A DNA stretch of 64,000 nt from Taibaiella sp. (GCA_019638495.1 JAHBTQ010000002.1:806001-870000), one strand, 5' to 3'. Positions 26,652 to 34,854 are shown, counted from the stretch's first letter. The notes: generated by a model not told the origin, from the letters alone. Numbers and translations: made by a program.

Positions 26652-27345
26652 TTCTTCCACCCCTCTCGGGCCTTCCTCAGTGATTCCTCCATATACCGCT
26701 GCTCTTCTACTATATCCTGGTAGTGCAGCAGCAGTCCATGGTGGTCTTTATCATCCAAAAAAAGCCGATCTACTACGATCGGCTCCCATCCCTTTTTCAT
26801 TAGTACAGTACGCACTATGTTACGTATCGCATTACTATTCAGTACAGTGCCGTTACTTAGAGTATAAAAAAAACCCCCACACTCGCCAGTATTGCGCCAT
26901 CCTCACTGTCCAGCTTACCTATCACACCCGCAGGCTGGCCCGTCAGTGCAGCACCTATACCATTCGTTATACCCTCCTCTGCAGCCTCAGCCCTGGATAG
27001 GTCCTCCATCCTCAGCCGTGGCTTATACGTCAGCTTTTCCGCAAACACGCCACCCTTATCATTCAGTATTGGGAATTCCAGTTTGTGCGTTATCACCTTC
27101 GTGTCCGGGTCAATGGTTATGATACTATACATCACCGCCTCCACCAGCTTCATAATGTTGCGCACATTGTTCATACGCACACTCGGCTTCACACGCTTAT
27201 AGTCCAGCCACGCTACCACCTCCTCACGCGCAGTCTCCAGTGGCACCAGCATCTTATACAGACCCGTTTTCACAGCATCTTCTCCTGGCTGCTGCTCGCC
27301 GCCATTCTGCTGCTGCTCTGTCACATTTTCGTTCAGATTTTCCAT
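26648..27345 (-). CDS. Tail assembly chaperone long form made by -1 frameshift (E-E' fusion)
   Basis: The short frame (26857-27345) stops four codons after a run of eight T. If the ribosome slips back one base on the T run, reading continues for 72 codons (YTLSNGTVLNSNAIRN...REGWKK) to a TGA that overlaps the tape measure ATG. The fused product would have about 232 residues. The arrangement between tube and tape measure genes is the standard one for P2 E/E', lambda G/GT and Mu 41 equivalents. The extension has no ATG of its own near its beginning. Confidence 0.75.
26757..26784 (-). terminator. Terminator-like hairpin inside the frameshift extension
   Basis: AGCCGATC pairs perfectly with GATCGGCT across a 6-base loop and is followed on the minus strand by seven T. 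It lies about 80 bases after the slip site, within codons of the extension and upstream of the tape measure start. It may be an attenuator that lowers tape measure transcript. Confidence 0.5.
26857..27345 (-). CDS. Tail assembly chaperone, short form
   Basis: 162 residues with a Gln/Glu-rich start and a central region (AREEVVAWLDYKRVKPSVRM) typical of tail chaperones that act on the tape measure. A gp41/E-type role is inferred mainly from position between tube and tape measure genes and from the slippery T run at its end. The short form should be made in excess of the fused form. Confidence 0.7.
   Translation of the reverse strand: MENLNENVTEQQQNGGEQQPGEDAVKTGLYKMLVPLETAREEVVAWLDYKRVKPSVRMNNVRNIMKLVEAVMYSIITIDPDTKVITHKLEFPILNDKGGVFAEKLTYKPRLRMEDLSRAEAAEEGITNGIGAALTGQPAGVIGKLDSEDGAILASVGVFFIL
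26866..26873 (-). promoter_or_regulatory. -1 ribosomal frameshift slip site
   Basis: On the minus strand GGGGGTTTTTTTTATA has the zero-frame codons GTT TTT TTT, so the T run offers T TTT TTT for tandem slippage. The zero-frame stop follows three codons later. Confidence 0.65.
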
Positions 27346-27383
27346 TTTCAGTTTCGTTTCAGGTAAAAAAATATTTTACGTTA

Positions 27384-27419
27384 CACCTCCCTCTCCCTGG
27401 GAGAGGGCCGGGGAGAGGT
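27384..27419. repeat. Palindromic dispersed repeat, second copy
   Basis: The copy contains CCCTCTCCCTGGGAGAGGG followed by CCGGGGAGAGG, nearly the same as 12207-12241. It occupies the gap between the tail tube and chaperone genes. Confidence 0.75.
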
Positions 27420-27426
27420 CGTTTTT

Positions 27427-27843
27427 TTACGATATCTTCTGCAGTACACCACCACCCGCCAGCTTAATAGAGAACGTGCTGCTCTTACCATCACCTATAG
27501 GGTTACCCACAGGCTTACCGTTTCCGGCATATACCACCCCGTTAATGCTGGTTATGGTAAAGTCCGTAGTCTCCACCACGCCAGCGCATGCCACCATAGC
27601 TTCCAGCTCCATGCGGTTACTTTCCAGCATACTCCACGCAACATTGTCGGTCTCAAAGCTCCAGCGTGTGTTGGTCATGGTATCTATCATGTTGCCGCCG
27701 CTGTCCACTCCGTCATCAGCATCCTCACTGCGATAACCGCCCAGGTTATACTGGCTGCTGCAGCCGCTCTTAAACAGCAATCGGCCAGACCCTAACACAG
27801 GGTTATTCCACGTTATCTCCCGTACATCGCCTCCACTTGGCAT
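27427..27843 (-). CDS. Tail tube protein (Mu gpM-like)
   Basis: 138 residues, close to the length of contractile-tail tube proteins. The sequence is rich in strands and turns (GRLLFKSGCSSQYNLGGYRS, then TNTRWSFETDNVAWSMLES) and is placed directly after the sheath gene, as M follows L in Mu. It would form the inner tube through which DNA passes. Confidence 0.75.
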   Translation of the reverse strand: MPSGGDVREITWNNPVLGSGRLLFKSGCSSQYNLGGYRSEDADDGVDSGGNMIDTMTNTRWSFETDNVAWSMLESNRMELEAMVACAGVVETTDFTITSINGVVYAGNGKPVGNPIGDGKSSTFSIKLAGGGVLQKIS

Positions 27844-27887
27844 AACACAATATTTTTAAGTTTATCAATTCTTATTTTCACTTGTCA

Positions 27888-27939
27888 CCGCTCCACGCTC
27901 TATCGCTCTCCGCTCTGGCGAAGCCAACGCTCTCCCGCT
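27888..27939 (-). repeat. GA-rich hexamer-type dispersed repeat, intergenic copy
   Basis: On the minus strand the gap between sheath and tube genes reads GGGAGAGCGTTGGCTTCGCC, then AGAGCGGAGAGCGATAGAGC. It belongs to the same family as 7680-7797; the GCTTCGCCAGAGCGG portion also occurs at 23190-23217. Confidence 0.7.
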
Positions 27940-29457
27940 CTAGCTGGCAAACCCAGCCTGCACCTGCGTGCTCACTATCCTCACCACACCGCTGCGTTTA
28001 TAGCTGAAGAAGATGTTAAACCTGTTCGGGTTATCCGTAGGTATCTCCACCCTCGCGCTCTGTATCGTAAACTTCGCATCAGTTATCAGCCCCTTCTTCT
28101 CCTGGCCCGTTGCCCATTTAGCAATAGCAGCCTTCACGTCCTTCGGCTTCACCACCTTCTGTGCCGTCACCTGCGCATTGTCAGCAGCAATCTGCTTATT
28201 GCGGATCACCTGGTCCTGCAGTAAGTACCAGCTAAACTTGTTGTTCATGTCCACCAGCACATCACGCACCCAGCGGAAGCTCGGAGGCACCTCACCATCC
28301 GGATGGTAGGTCGTCACAAAGTCCTGCACCTGGTATGCACCATCCACTATCAGCACAGTGCTCATGCCCTTCTTCACCACAGCATCGCGCACAGCCCAGC
28401 TCGCAGTCGCCGGTATGTCACCATCCGCTGGCAGCGGCATGTCAGGGTAGCTTTGTCCCTGGCAGTCAATATTTGGCGTGTCCTGCGCCGTCACAGCCTC
28501 CAGCACCACCATGTTAGATGCCGCCTCCAGCGGCAGACCCAGGCTCATCGGTGCCGGTGCCACAGCTAACGTCATCTGCGCCTTCTGCGCCTCCGTTACC
28601 GTCGTGTCACTGCTGCTCGTCGTCGTGTCCACAGTGCTGCCGCTCACCACTATAGCAGGCTTCATCACTATTCCCGCCCATTGGCCCGTCTTCGCATTTG
28701 CATTGCCGTTCCAGTTCGTAAACGATGTGATCACACTTGATACCAGGCCGTAAGTATTCACTATTAGAGTGTTCCACGTGTCACCCAGCGCCGTCAGGCC
28801 AGCAGCCACGCTCGGCGTACCGCTGCCTGCCGTAACCTCAGCCACAGCATAGCTCATACCACCCGTGTTACCGTTGGTCAGCACACGTATGTCTATATCT
28901 TGGCTCGTCAGTCCGCTCCATTTCGCAGTTGCAGTCACCTCACCGGCAGTGTTCTCAGCAGTCACAGGGCATTCCAGCACAGCGCTTATAGCAGCCACTA
29001 TCTTAGCAGCCACAGCCGTCGCTGTATCACCACTTACCACGTTTATGTCATAGTTCCCCGTTGCCTTTCCTCTTCGTCCGCATATCAGCAACGTGTGCGT
29101 CACATTTGCAGTCGCTGTGCCGGTCACAGTTATTGTCTGCACATTGGCAGCAGCGCCACTAGCAGCCAGTTGCGGCACAAACCATACCGGTATACCCGCT
29201 ATCCTGTTGCCATCAGGGCCAAAGATGATATCAGCAGCCGCCTGCAGCGGACTTCCCCAGCCAAACAGTGTACCCGCCTCCTGCACAGTAGTTACCTGCA
29301 CTGGCGTCACCGGAGTACTCTGGTTGTCATCATTCATCTCGCCAAACACAGCTATCCGCATCGGCAGATTGCCCGTATCCTCCGAAAAATTAGCAGCCTC
29401 TACACTGTAGCCTACTACCCTCGAAACCGCACCCGCACTCACCGCATATCCTGACAT
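27940..29457 (-). CDS. Contractile tail sheath protein (Mu gpL-like)
   Basis: 505 residues, matching Mu gpL (495). Typical features are the early RIAVFGEMNDDNQS segment, the mid TWNTLIVNTYG and ASNMVVLEAVTAQDTPN regions (the latter like Mu's pA.Rpl.TL.L.G in position), and the C-terminal domain with NPNRFNIFFSYKRSGVVRI. This gene establishes the phage as a myovirus. It is the first structural gene after the terminase and is separated from it by a terminator and a large repeat. Confidence 0.88.
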   Translation of the reverse strand: MSGYAVSAGAVSRVVGYSVEAANFSEDTGNLPMRIAVFGEMNDDNQSTPVTPVQVTTVQEAGTLFGWGSPLQAAADIIFGPDGNRIAGIPVWFVPQLAASGAAANVQTITVTGTATANVTHTLLICGRRGKATGNYDINVVSGDTATAVAAKIVAAISAVLECPVTAENTAGEVTATAKWSGLTSQDIDIRVLTNGNTGGMSYAVAEVTAGSGTPSVAAGLTALGDTWNTLIVNTYGLVSSVITSFTNWNGNANAKTGQWAGIVMKPAIVVSGSTVDTTTSSSDTTVTEAQKAQMTLAVAPAPMSLGLPLEAASNMVVLEAVTAQDTPNIDCQGQSYPDMPLPADGDIPATASWAVRDAVVKKGMSTVLIVDGAYQVQDFVTTYHPDGEVPPSFRWVRDVLVDMNNKFSWYLLQDQVIRNKQIAADNAQVTAQKVVKPKDVKAAIAKWATGQEKKGLITDAKFTIQSARVEIPTDNPNRFNIFFSYKRSGVVRIVSTQVQAGFAS

Positions 29458-29546
29458 AAAAAACTATTTATTTGTTACACTTTACGCTCTAACAAATTTG
29501 CACCCCTCCACATCCCACACACCCCGTTTCCCACCTTTTTACCAAC

Positions 29547-29570
29547 AAAAAACCCGCAAAATCTTGCAGG
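29547..29570 (-). terminator. Intrinsic terminator after terminase
   Basis: CCCGCAA and TTGCAGG pair with one mismatch, followed on the minus strand by TTTTTT. About 45 bases around it are nearly identical to the terminator at 33035-33058, so the two are copies. Confidence 0.65.
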
Positions 29571-29649
29571 TTCACAACTCACGGAAACTACCCTCCTTTT
29601 TTTTAAGCTCTAGGCATTGTCACCCTGGAGGCGGTCAAAAGGCGACAAT

Positions 29650-29860
29650 ACACCGGCGAAGAGGATTCCCGCAGCCACATAGCGCCCGCACTCCCGGCAT
29701 GGTCCGGGATGCGGCCCGTGCAGCATAGCATTCCCCCACAGTTCAGCGTCGGGCTAACCCTTTGTCCCGCGGAGCGATAGGACAAAGGGCGGCGCTTTCT
29801 TTTGGTACTTTTCTTTTCGCTGTAGAAAAGAAAAGTACGAGCGGATGAGCCACAGCCCAC
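29650..29860. repeat. About 200-bp structured dispersed repeat, copy A
   Basis: Three copies (also 32052-32250 and 34639-34840) share the same order: a GGCGAAGAGGATTCC start, a GC hairpin, CATTCCCCCACAGT, a CCCTTTGTCC/GGACAAAGGG stem, GGCGCTTTCTTTTG, and a 14-bp perfect stem GTACTTTTCTTTTC / GAAAAGAAAAGTAC. Together with the terminator it fills the 414-base gap between terminase and sheath genes. Short minus-strand frames crossing it are not counted as genes. Confidence 0.85.
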
Positions 29861-29871
29861 GGACAAATCTT

Positions 29872-31971
29872 TTACCATTTAAAGAATTCACGAACGTGAC
29901 TCACATACATCCCCCACGTATAATCCTTCAGGTCCTTATAGTTCCTCCGCATCCGCTCCAGCCATATATCCTTCAGTGCCAGGTTATACACCGCACAGTC
30001 CAGCTGGTGGTTCTGGCTATTCACCTGCACCTTCTCCCATATCGCCTTCGCTGTCCCCCTCGGAGACGATACTATCACGCGCTGCTCACTCTCAAAATGG
30101 CTATAGAAGTTATCCCAGTCATACAGCGCCACCAGCTCATGCCGCTCATCATCCGCCGGCCACCACCGCCACTTACCCGGCTGCGGAAAGTTCAGAAAGC
30201 CCTCCGGCTGCGCCTCCCCATCTATCCAGTTCAGTTGCGTGTCCTTATACAGCTTATCCTTCAGCATACCCACCTCCAGTATCCATAGGTCCTCCGTATC
30301 ACTACGCTCCTTCGCACGCTTTATCAACGCCACATCCCTCAGCTCTATGAAGTACTGCTCATCCGCCCGCCCCTTTACACCATGCACAAAACCCGGCGCC
30401 TTGTTATGCATCCGGTCCAGAAAAGAGTATACCAGGTTATTATACGTCTTACCCGTATCCACCCCCGCTATCATTATACCCATCGGTGGCCGCTCATACT
30501 TGTCACCATCAGCCTTGTCCACCGGGAATTTCGTATTCAGAAAAGCCTCAAACTCGTCGAAGATCCTGTACTTACCCACGCTCTCATACGTCCACTTCAG
30601 CCGGTCCCGCTTCTCATAGTCCCTCGGCCTTATGATCGCCGGTATAAACGTACCTATGCTGCCATGGCACACATTATACCGTGCACCATTCTCAGCCCAC
30701 GCCCATACCTGGAAGTCCAGCCTCCCGTCCTCCACCTTACCATTCAGGTCAGCAGCACACGTCACCAGCACTATCCGGCCATTACCATCCTTCAGGCTCT
30801 GCCGCTCCGGTATTATCCCTATATCATACGGCCGCTTGTTCCGCTGCAGCGCACCCGCCTTCGGACTCACATTCGCTGGCTGGTAGCTCTCACCCAGCGT
30901 CAGGTTCATAAACGTCTGGTGCAGCTTCTCATCCCTCGGCTGGCCCGGTGGGTTCGCCTCCAGGAACTCCTTTACCGCATCACCCCAGTCATTCATGCCC
31001 GGCATCGCATACAAGCTGTGCATGTGAAAAGATATCAGCCCCGGTATCTTCGCCTTCTTCACCATCGGTATCCACATACCACGCGCATTCCACTCCAGCT
31101 TACCTCGCTCGTCAAACGTATCACCACACATCTGGCACCGGTATCGCGCACTACCCTCCACATACACACCATCCTCATCCAGCTCCCACGTCATGCCCGC
31201 CTTCTCATCCGTCCCCTCCAACTTGCACTCCCATTTCAGCACTATCAGCCCACCGCAGCATGGGCACGGAATGTGCCACCTGCGCTGGTCACCCTTCAGA
31301 AACAGCTCCTCTATAATGCTCAGGTTCGTTATCGTCGGAGTGCTCACCCACAGTATCTTCTTGCTCCGGCCAAAGCTCTTCGCACGCGCCCTGATCAGTG
31401 CCACAGTACTACCGTCGCCCTCGCTGCCCATCTTCGCAGCGTCCACGTCATCCACCAGTATAAACTGCCAGTCCCTTTGCCTTAAAAGTTTGTGATTAGT
31501 TGCACTACCCGCTATCAGGCTCCCTCCGGGAAATTCCTTGCTCTTCAGCGTATCACCCGTGCGCATGTTACGCTTTTGCAGGCCCTGCTTTCTTATCAGC
31601 GGCCGCAGGCCACTATTATCTATAGCGCTGTCCAGTCGGTTCATCGCCTCCTCACTCAGGTCACTGTGTCCCGTCAGGTAGCCCATTTTGCACGGATGCT
31701 CACTTATCCGGTACGCTATCGCAGGCTCTATGATACCCTTTGTCTTTCCCCACTGCGCACTCGCCATTATCACCACCTCCTGCGCCGGGTTATACACATC
31801 CAGGCAGTCCAGTATCTCCGGGCTATATGGGCTCCCCTTATAGCTCAGCGGACCCTGAAACTTACCATCACGGATTATCATGTGCTCCTGCGCCCACACA
31901 CTCGGGCTCACATCACTCAGCCTGTGCAGCCCAAAGTCCAGTATATCCTCCAGCCTCTCCTCCAGCGTCAT
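29872..31971 (-). CDS. Terminase large subunit (lambda gpA family)
   Basis: 699 residues. Walker A-like SAQWGKTK (about 71-78), Walker B ILVDDVDAA (about 171) and the motif WVSTPT (C-motif region) form the ATPase. A CPCCGG...CQMCG zinc site lies between ATPase and nuclease domains, as in gpA. The nuclease-like part has VTCAADLNG (about 405) and GVDTGKT (about 503). It packages DNA into the prohead. It is isolated from other head genes: the next genes are tail genes, whereas in lambda A is followed directly by W and B. Confidence 0.92.
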   Translation of the reverse strand: MTLEERLEDILDFGLHRLSDVSPSVWAQEHMIIRDGKFQGPLSYKGSPYSPEILDCLDVYNPAQEVVIMASAQWGKTKGIIEPAIAYRISEHPCKMGYLTGHSDLSEEAMNRLDSAIDNSGLRPLIRKQGLQKRNMRTGDTLKSKEFPGGSLIAGSATNHKLLRQRDWQFILVDDVDAAKMGSEGDGSTVALIRARAKSFGRSKKILWVSTPTITNLSIIEELFLKGDQRRWHIPCPCCGGLIVLKWECKLEGTDEKAGMTWELDEDGVYVEGSARYRCQMCGDTFDERGKLEWNARGMWIPMVKKAKIPGLISFHMHSLYAMPGMNDWGDAVKEFLEANPPGQPRDEKLHQTFMNLTLGESYQPANVSPKAGALQRNKRPYDIGIIPERQSLKDGNGRIVLVTCAADLNGKVEDGRLDFQVWAWAENGARYNVCHGSIGTFIPAIIRPRDYEKRDRLKWTYESVGKYRIFDEFEAFLNTKFPVDKADGDKYERPPMGIMIAGVDTGKTYNNLVYSFLDRMHNKAPGFVHGVKGRADEQYFIELRDVALIKRAKERSDTEDLWILEVGMLKDKLYKDTQLNWIDGEAQPEGFLNFPQPGKWRWWPADDERHELVALYDWDNFYSHFESEQRVIVSSPRGTAKAIWEKVQVNSQNHQLDCAVYNLALKDIWLERMRRNYKDLKDYTWGMYVSHVREFFKW

Positions 31972-32051
31972 ATCACACAGTCTTTAACACCATACACACC
32001 CACTATTCATTTTTCCCACTGTTAAATAACTTCCCGCAGCGCTCATTACAT

Positions 32052-32250
32052 GCCGGCGAAGAGGATTCCCCCTGCCAAATAGCGCCCGCACGCTTTGCTG
32101 CGGCCCCGTGCCCTAAAGCATTCCCCCACAGTCCAGCGTAGAGCTATCCCTTTGTCCCGCGGAGCGATAGGACAAAGGGCGGCGCTTTCTTTTGGTACTT
32201 TTCTTTTCGCTGCTGAAAAGAAAAGTACGAGCGGATGGGCCACAGCCCAC
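32052..32250. repeat. About 200-bp structured dispersed repeat, copy B
   Basis: Same arrangement as copy A. Its first hairpin differs in sequence (GCACG...CGTGC), and the loop of the 3' stem reads GCTGCT. With a GCCGAATTG-type repeat (32325-32361) and a small hairpin near 32272-32297 it fills the 390-base gap upstream of the terminase gene; no gene was seen in that gap. Confidence 0.85.
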
Positions 32251-32324
32251 ATTACCTCACGTTCCTAACCAAAAGAAGCCGCCCCCTGGCAGCTTCTCAA
32301 AATTCCCGTTAACAGCACATGGAC

Positions 32325-32361
32325 CATTGGCACATTGCCGAATTGCCGAATTGGCACATTG
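32325..32361 (-). repeat. Tandem 9-mer dispersed repeat copy
   Basis: CATTGGCACATTG, two GCCGAATT units, GGCACATTGTCAG. It belongs to the family described at 21870-21916 and ends directly at the stop codon of the secreted protein gene. Confidence 0.75.
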
Positions 32362-32952
32362 TCAGTACCCGCTCGGCTTAAAGTTGTAATACGACTGTAT
32401 CACAGCACTATCACTCGATCCGCATACCACCTTCAGCCGCCCATACCGTTGATACAAAGTAAAATTGAACGTGCATGTGCTCGCCGTGCTGCTGCTTGTT
32501 GGCGCCACAGTTGCAGTAGTAGTTCCCGGAACCTGCGTCCAGCTATTAGCCAGTCCTGTCGGGCTCTGCTCAGGCGTTATCAATACACTCGGAGTCGCCA
32601 CTGTACTATATCGCCACACACTCGCCGTGTACGATATCGTACCACTATTAGGCACACCCTGGCTATACGGCTGATAATAAGGCGTGGAACTTGAATTCTT
32701 TGCCAGCACACGCGCACTATCATAGTTTCTACCCCACGATGCAATGCTGAAGTACTTTGTCGTGTTCAGCACACTATCCTTCAGCACACACGCATCCAGC
32801 GTAGTCGCATTCACCCGGCCATAGTAGCCGTTCGATGTGTTCCACAATTGTCCCGCCCTGTCAGCCAGCACATACGGCTGCGCACCTACGGGAGGAGAAA
32901 AGAAAACCGCCGCCATACTCAGCAGCACCGTAAAGATCAGATACCTCTTCAT
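32362..32952 (-). CDS. Secreted protein upstream of terminase
   Basis: 196 residues with a signal peptide (cleavage near PPVGAQ|P). The mature part is Ser/Thr/Tyr-rich and beta-type (SSSTASTCTFNFTLYQRYGR), like the secreted fibre-type proteins further down. No family was recognised. It lies between the early genes and the terminase, flanked by copies of the large repeat, so it may be an accessory surface protein. Confidence 0.6.
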   Translation of the reverse strand: MKRYLIFTVLLSMAAVFFSPPVGAQPYVLADRAGQLWNTSNGYYGRVNATTLDACVLKDSVLNTTKYFSIASWGRNYDSARVLAKNSSSTPYYQPYSQGVPNSGTISYTASVWRYSTVATPSVLITPEQSPTGLANSWTQVPGTTTATVAPTSSSTASTCTFNFTLYQRYGRLKVVCGSSDSAVIQSYYNFKPSGY

Positions 32953-33034
32953 GTTCTTTTAGCTTTAGACTCTTAGAACACAAACCTACCCCCACCACCT
33001 GCACACTCACTATCTTTCCCACCTTTTTACCAAC

Positions 33035-33058
33035 AAAAAACCCGCAAAATCTTGCGGG
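33035..33058 (-). terminator. Intrinsic terminator at end of early block
   Basis: Perfect stem CCCGCAA / TTGCGGG with loop AATC, followed on the minus strand by TTTTTTG. It lies 60 bases after the stop at 33117, separating early genes from the secreted protein and terminase genes. Confidence 0.85.
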
Positions 33059-33116
33059 TCAAATTTTGTCATGCTGAGGCACGAAGCATCTAAGGATGTT
33101 ACCGAGGTTTTACACA

Positions 33117-33761
33117 TCATATCCCCTTTCCCGCATTCGTCCTTACAGTATACAGATTTATAGGACCATTGATGCTATTACAAATACCCATATTAATAAT
33201 ATCCGTGCTCTCAACGTCCAGACTTCTACTCCAATACAATATTCCCTGGTTCACCATTTCGGAAAACGCTTTTACAAACCGCTCCTTCTCGTATTGTTGC
33301 TGCGCATTACATTCCGCCAATTCCTCCAGAAACTCCTCACTCACACGCTCCACCTGTAATGACGCAGGAACAACTTTCACTTCATCCACATAAAACACCC
33401 TATCCACCGTTCGCTTCACCTCCACCCGCTCCGCCATCGGATTCCTAATCGGAAATTTTAAAGGATCTACATTTGCCCAAAGCATATCCGCCATTTTCTT
33501 ACCAGTCATCGTACCACCAGTAGGGCTACCCATTATCCCCGCCAGCAAACCCTCATCCGGCGCCAGTATCCGCCGCTCATTCACTTCCACTATACTGTTT
33601 TCGTAGTATAACACCTCCTCGCCATCCATCCAGCATGCTTCAGAATGATCCCCATGCGGTACAATCCATTCCCTTATCACCCACTTAGGCTCAATCGGGT
33701 GATATGAACGTGCACACACCTTCACCCAGTAATACCCTGGCTCCCTTTTCGTTTCACTCAT
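33117..33761 (-). CDS. Hypothetical protein, paralogue of the upstream neighbour
   Basis: 214 residues. The first 14 residues MSETKREPGYYWVK are identical to those of the gene at 33786-34154, and both have a conserved N.RIL.P.E segment about 60 residues in. The N-terminal domain is a small phage 'YYWVK' type domain of unknown function. The C-terminal half (about 110-214) is helical and unrelated to the neighbour. Last gene before the early-block terminator. Confidence 0.65.
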   Translation of the reverse strand: MSETKREPGYYWVKVCARSYHPIEPKWVIREWIVPHGDHSEACWMDGEEVLYYENSIVEVNERRILAPDEGLLAGIMGSPTGGTMTGKKMADMLWANVDPLKFPIRNPMAERVEVKRTVDRVFYVDEVKVVPASLQVERVSEEFLEELAECNAQQQYEKERFVKAFSEMVNQGILYWSRSLDVESTDIINMGICNSINGPINLYTVRTNAGKGI

Positions 33762-33785
33762 AAAATAAAGTTTTATTATTACACA

Positions 33786-34154
33786 TTACTCCCCCTCACT
33801 CGCATACCTATCCGCACCATCCCACGTCGGTGCATCAAAACCCGCCTTTACCTCAATTGCCACAATCCTCGCTTCACCTTTCCGCTTAATAGTCAGCTCG
33901 TTTTTGTCACCGTCATAAGAAAACGACTCCCTCTTATCAATGCTATCCCTTACCGCATCCAGCACATGGTACTGTTCCTCACCCGGCCGCAGTATCCGTG
34001 TTTCGTTAATTTCAGAGAAATAATAATCTCCAACTAAAAGCACTCTATATTCGTCAAACAATCTCCATTCTCCGTCCTTAAACTCCAAGGCTCTTTCATA
34101 TCCTTCAATTGTCTTCACCCAGTAATACCCCGGCTCCCTTTTCGTTTCACTCAT
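33786..34154 (-). CDS. Hypothetical protein, paralogue of the downstream neighbour
   Basis: 122 residues. It shares MSETKREPGYYWVK and the ETRILRPGEE-type segment with the next gene. The middle has many aromatic and acidic residues (EWRLFDEYRVLLVGDYYFSE), suggesting a small beta domain. No function recognised. The pair probably arose by duplication of the N-terminal domain. Confidence 0.65.
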   Translation of the reverse strand: MSETKREPGYYWVKTIEGYERALEFKDGEWRLFDEYRVLLVGDYYFSEINETRILRPGEEQYHVLDAVRDSIDKRESFSYDGDKNELTIKRKGEARIVAIEVKAGFDAPTWDGADRYASEGE

Positions 34155-34160
34155 AACAGT

Positions 34161-34496
34161 TTAATTTAGTGTAAAATCATCCTCATCAAGCTCTAAAACA
34201 GGAAGATTGTCCCCCTCAATAGGTATTATTATCTTAATGATAATTTCATCTCCGCACTCTTCGTCCTTTTGATTCTGCAAATTTTCAGGAAGAAACCTTC
34301 TACGGTTACAATCACACGCAAAATTGCCCTCACTCCACCAGTATTTGCTCGGGTCATTGTCTCTGGTCCAAATGTATTGACTTCCTTCGCTGTCCTCCGG
34401 ATCTTCATACACAAAAGATATCCCACGAAACGTCCCCTCTATCCTGCATCGTGTCACAATTCGCTCGTTCTCCGTACCAACATCAATTACCTTCAC
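34161..34496 (-). CDS. Hypothetical protein with WSEGNFACDCNR motif
   Basis: 111 residues starting with GTG at 34496, which overlaps the stop of the small membrane gene (GTGA). The segment YWWSEGNFACDCNRRRF recurs, as far as I recall, in many small phage proteins of unknown role (W.EGN.sCDCNR). The paired Cys and Arg look like a binding site, but the ligand is unknown. Confidence 0.65.
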   Translation of the reverse strand: MKVIDVGTENERIVTRCRIEGTFRGISFVYEDPEDSEGSQYIWTRDNDPSKYWWSEGNFACDCNRRRFLPENLQNQKDEECGDEIIIKIIIPIEGDNLPVLELDEDDFTLN

Positions 34497-34618
34497 TTCT
34501 TACAGGATATAAAATACAAAATTAAAATAATTATCACACTCACCGCCGATATCAGCAGTTGCCGCAGGTATCGCTCCCGCGCCCATTCATCCCATCCCCA
34601 GTCCCTTCTGTCTTTCAT
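34493..34618 (-). CDS. Tiny membrane protein (41 residues)
   Basis: A short gene: a charged start (MKDRRDWGWDEWARERYLRQ) leads into one hydrophobic helix (LLISAVSVIIILILYFIS), ending CKK. The stop overlaps the GTG start of the next gene, so the two are translationally coupled. No function known. Confidence 0.6.
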   Translation of the reverse strand: MKDRRDWGWDEWARERYLRQLLISAVSVIIILILYFISCKK

Positions 34619-34638
34619 GCAAAAGTAAAGTTACAACA

Positions 34639-34840
34639 CACCGGCGAAGAGGATTCCTACAGCCCCATTAGCGCCCGCACTCCCGGCACGGTCCGGGATG
34701 CGGCCCGTGCAGCATAGCATTCCCCCACAGTTCAGCGTCGGGCTATCCCTTTGGCCTGCGGAGCATTTGGCCAAAGGGCGGCGCTTTCTTTTGGTACTTT
34801 TCTTTTCGCTGTAGAAAAGAAAAGTACGAGCGGATGGGCC
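34639..34840. repeat. About 200-bp structured dispersed repeat, copy C
   Basis: Same arrangement as copies A and B, but the middle stem reads CCCTTTGGCC / GGCCAAAGGG instead of CCCTTTGTCC / GGACAAAGGG. That is a paired change that keeps the stem. It occupies the gap between 34618 and 34855. Confidence 0.85.
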
Positions 34841-34854
34841 AAAGATCACAGTCA

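Noticed and set aside
24600-29457. Transposable Mu-like phage
   Set aside because: Only the tail resembles Mu. No DDE transposase or MuB-like gene is present, and a tyrosine integrase and tRNA att site explain integration.
29603-29878. Minus-strand short frames in the 200-bp repeat (also 32046-32252 and 34631-34858)
   Set aside because: The three frames follow the repeat and not protein conservation; the hairpins and paired change point to a nucleic-acid element.
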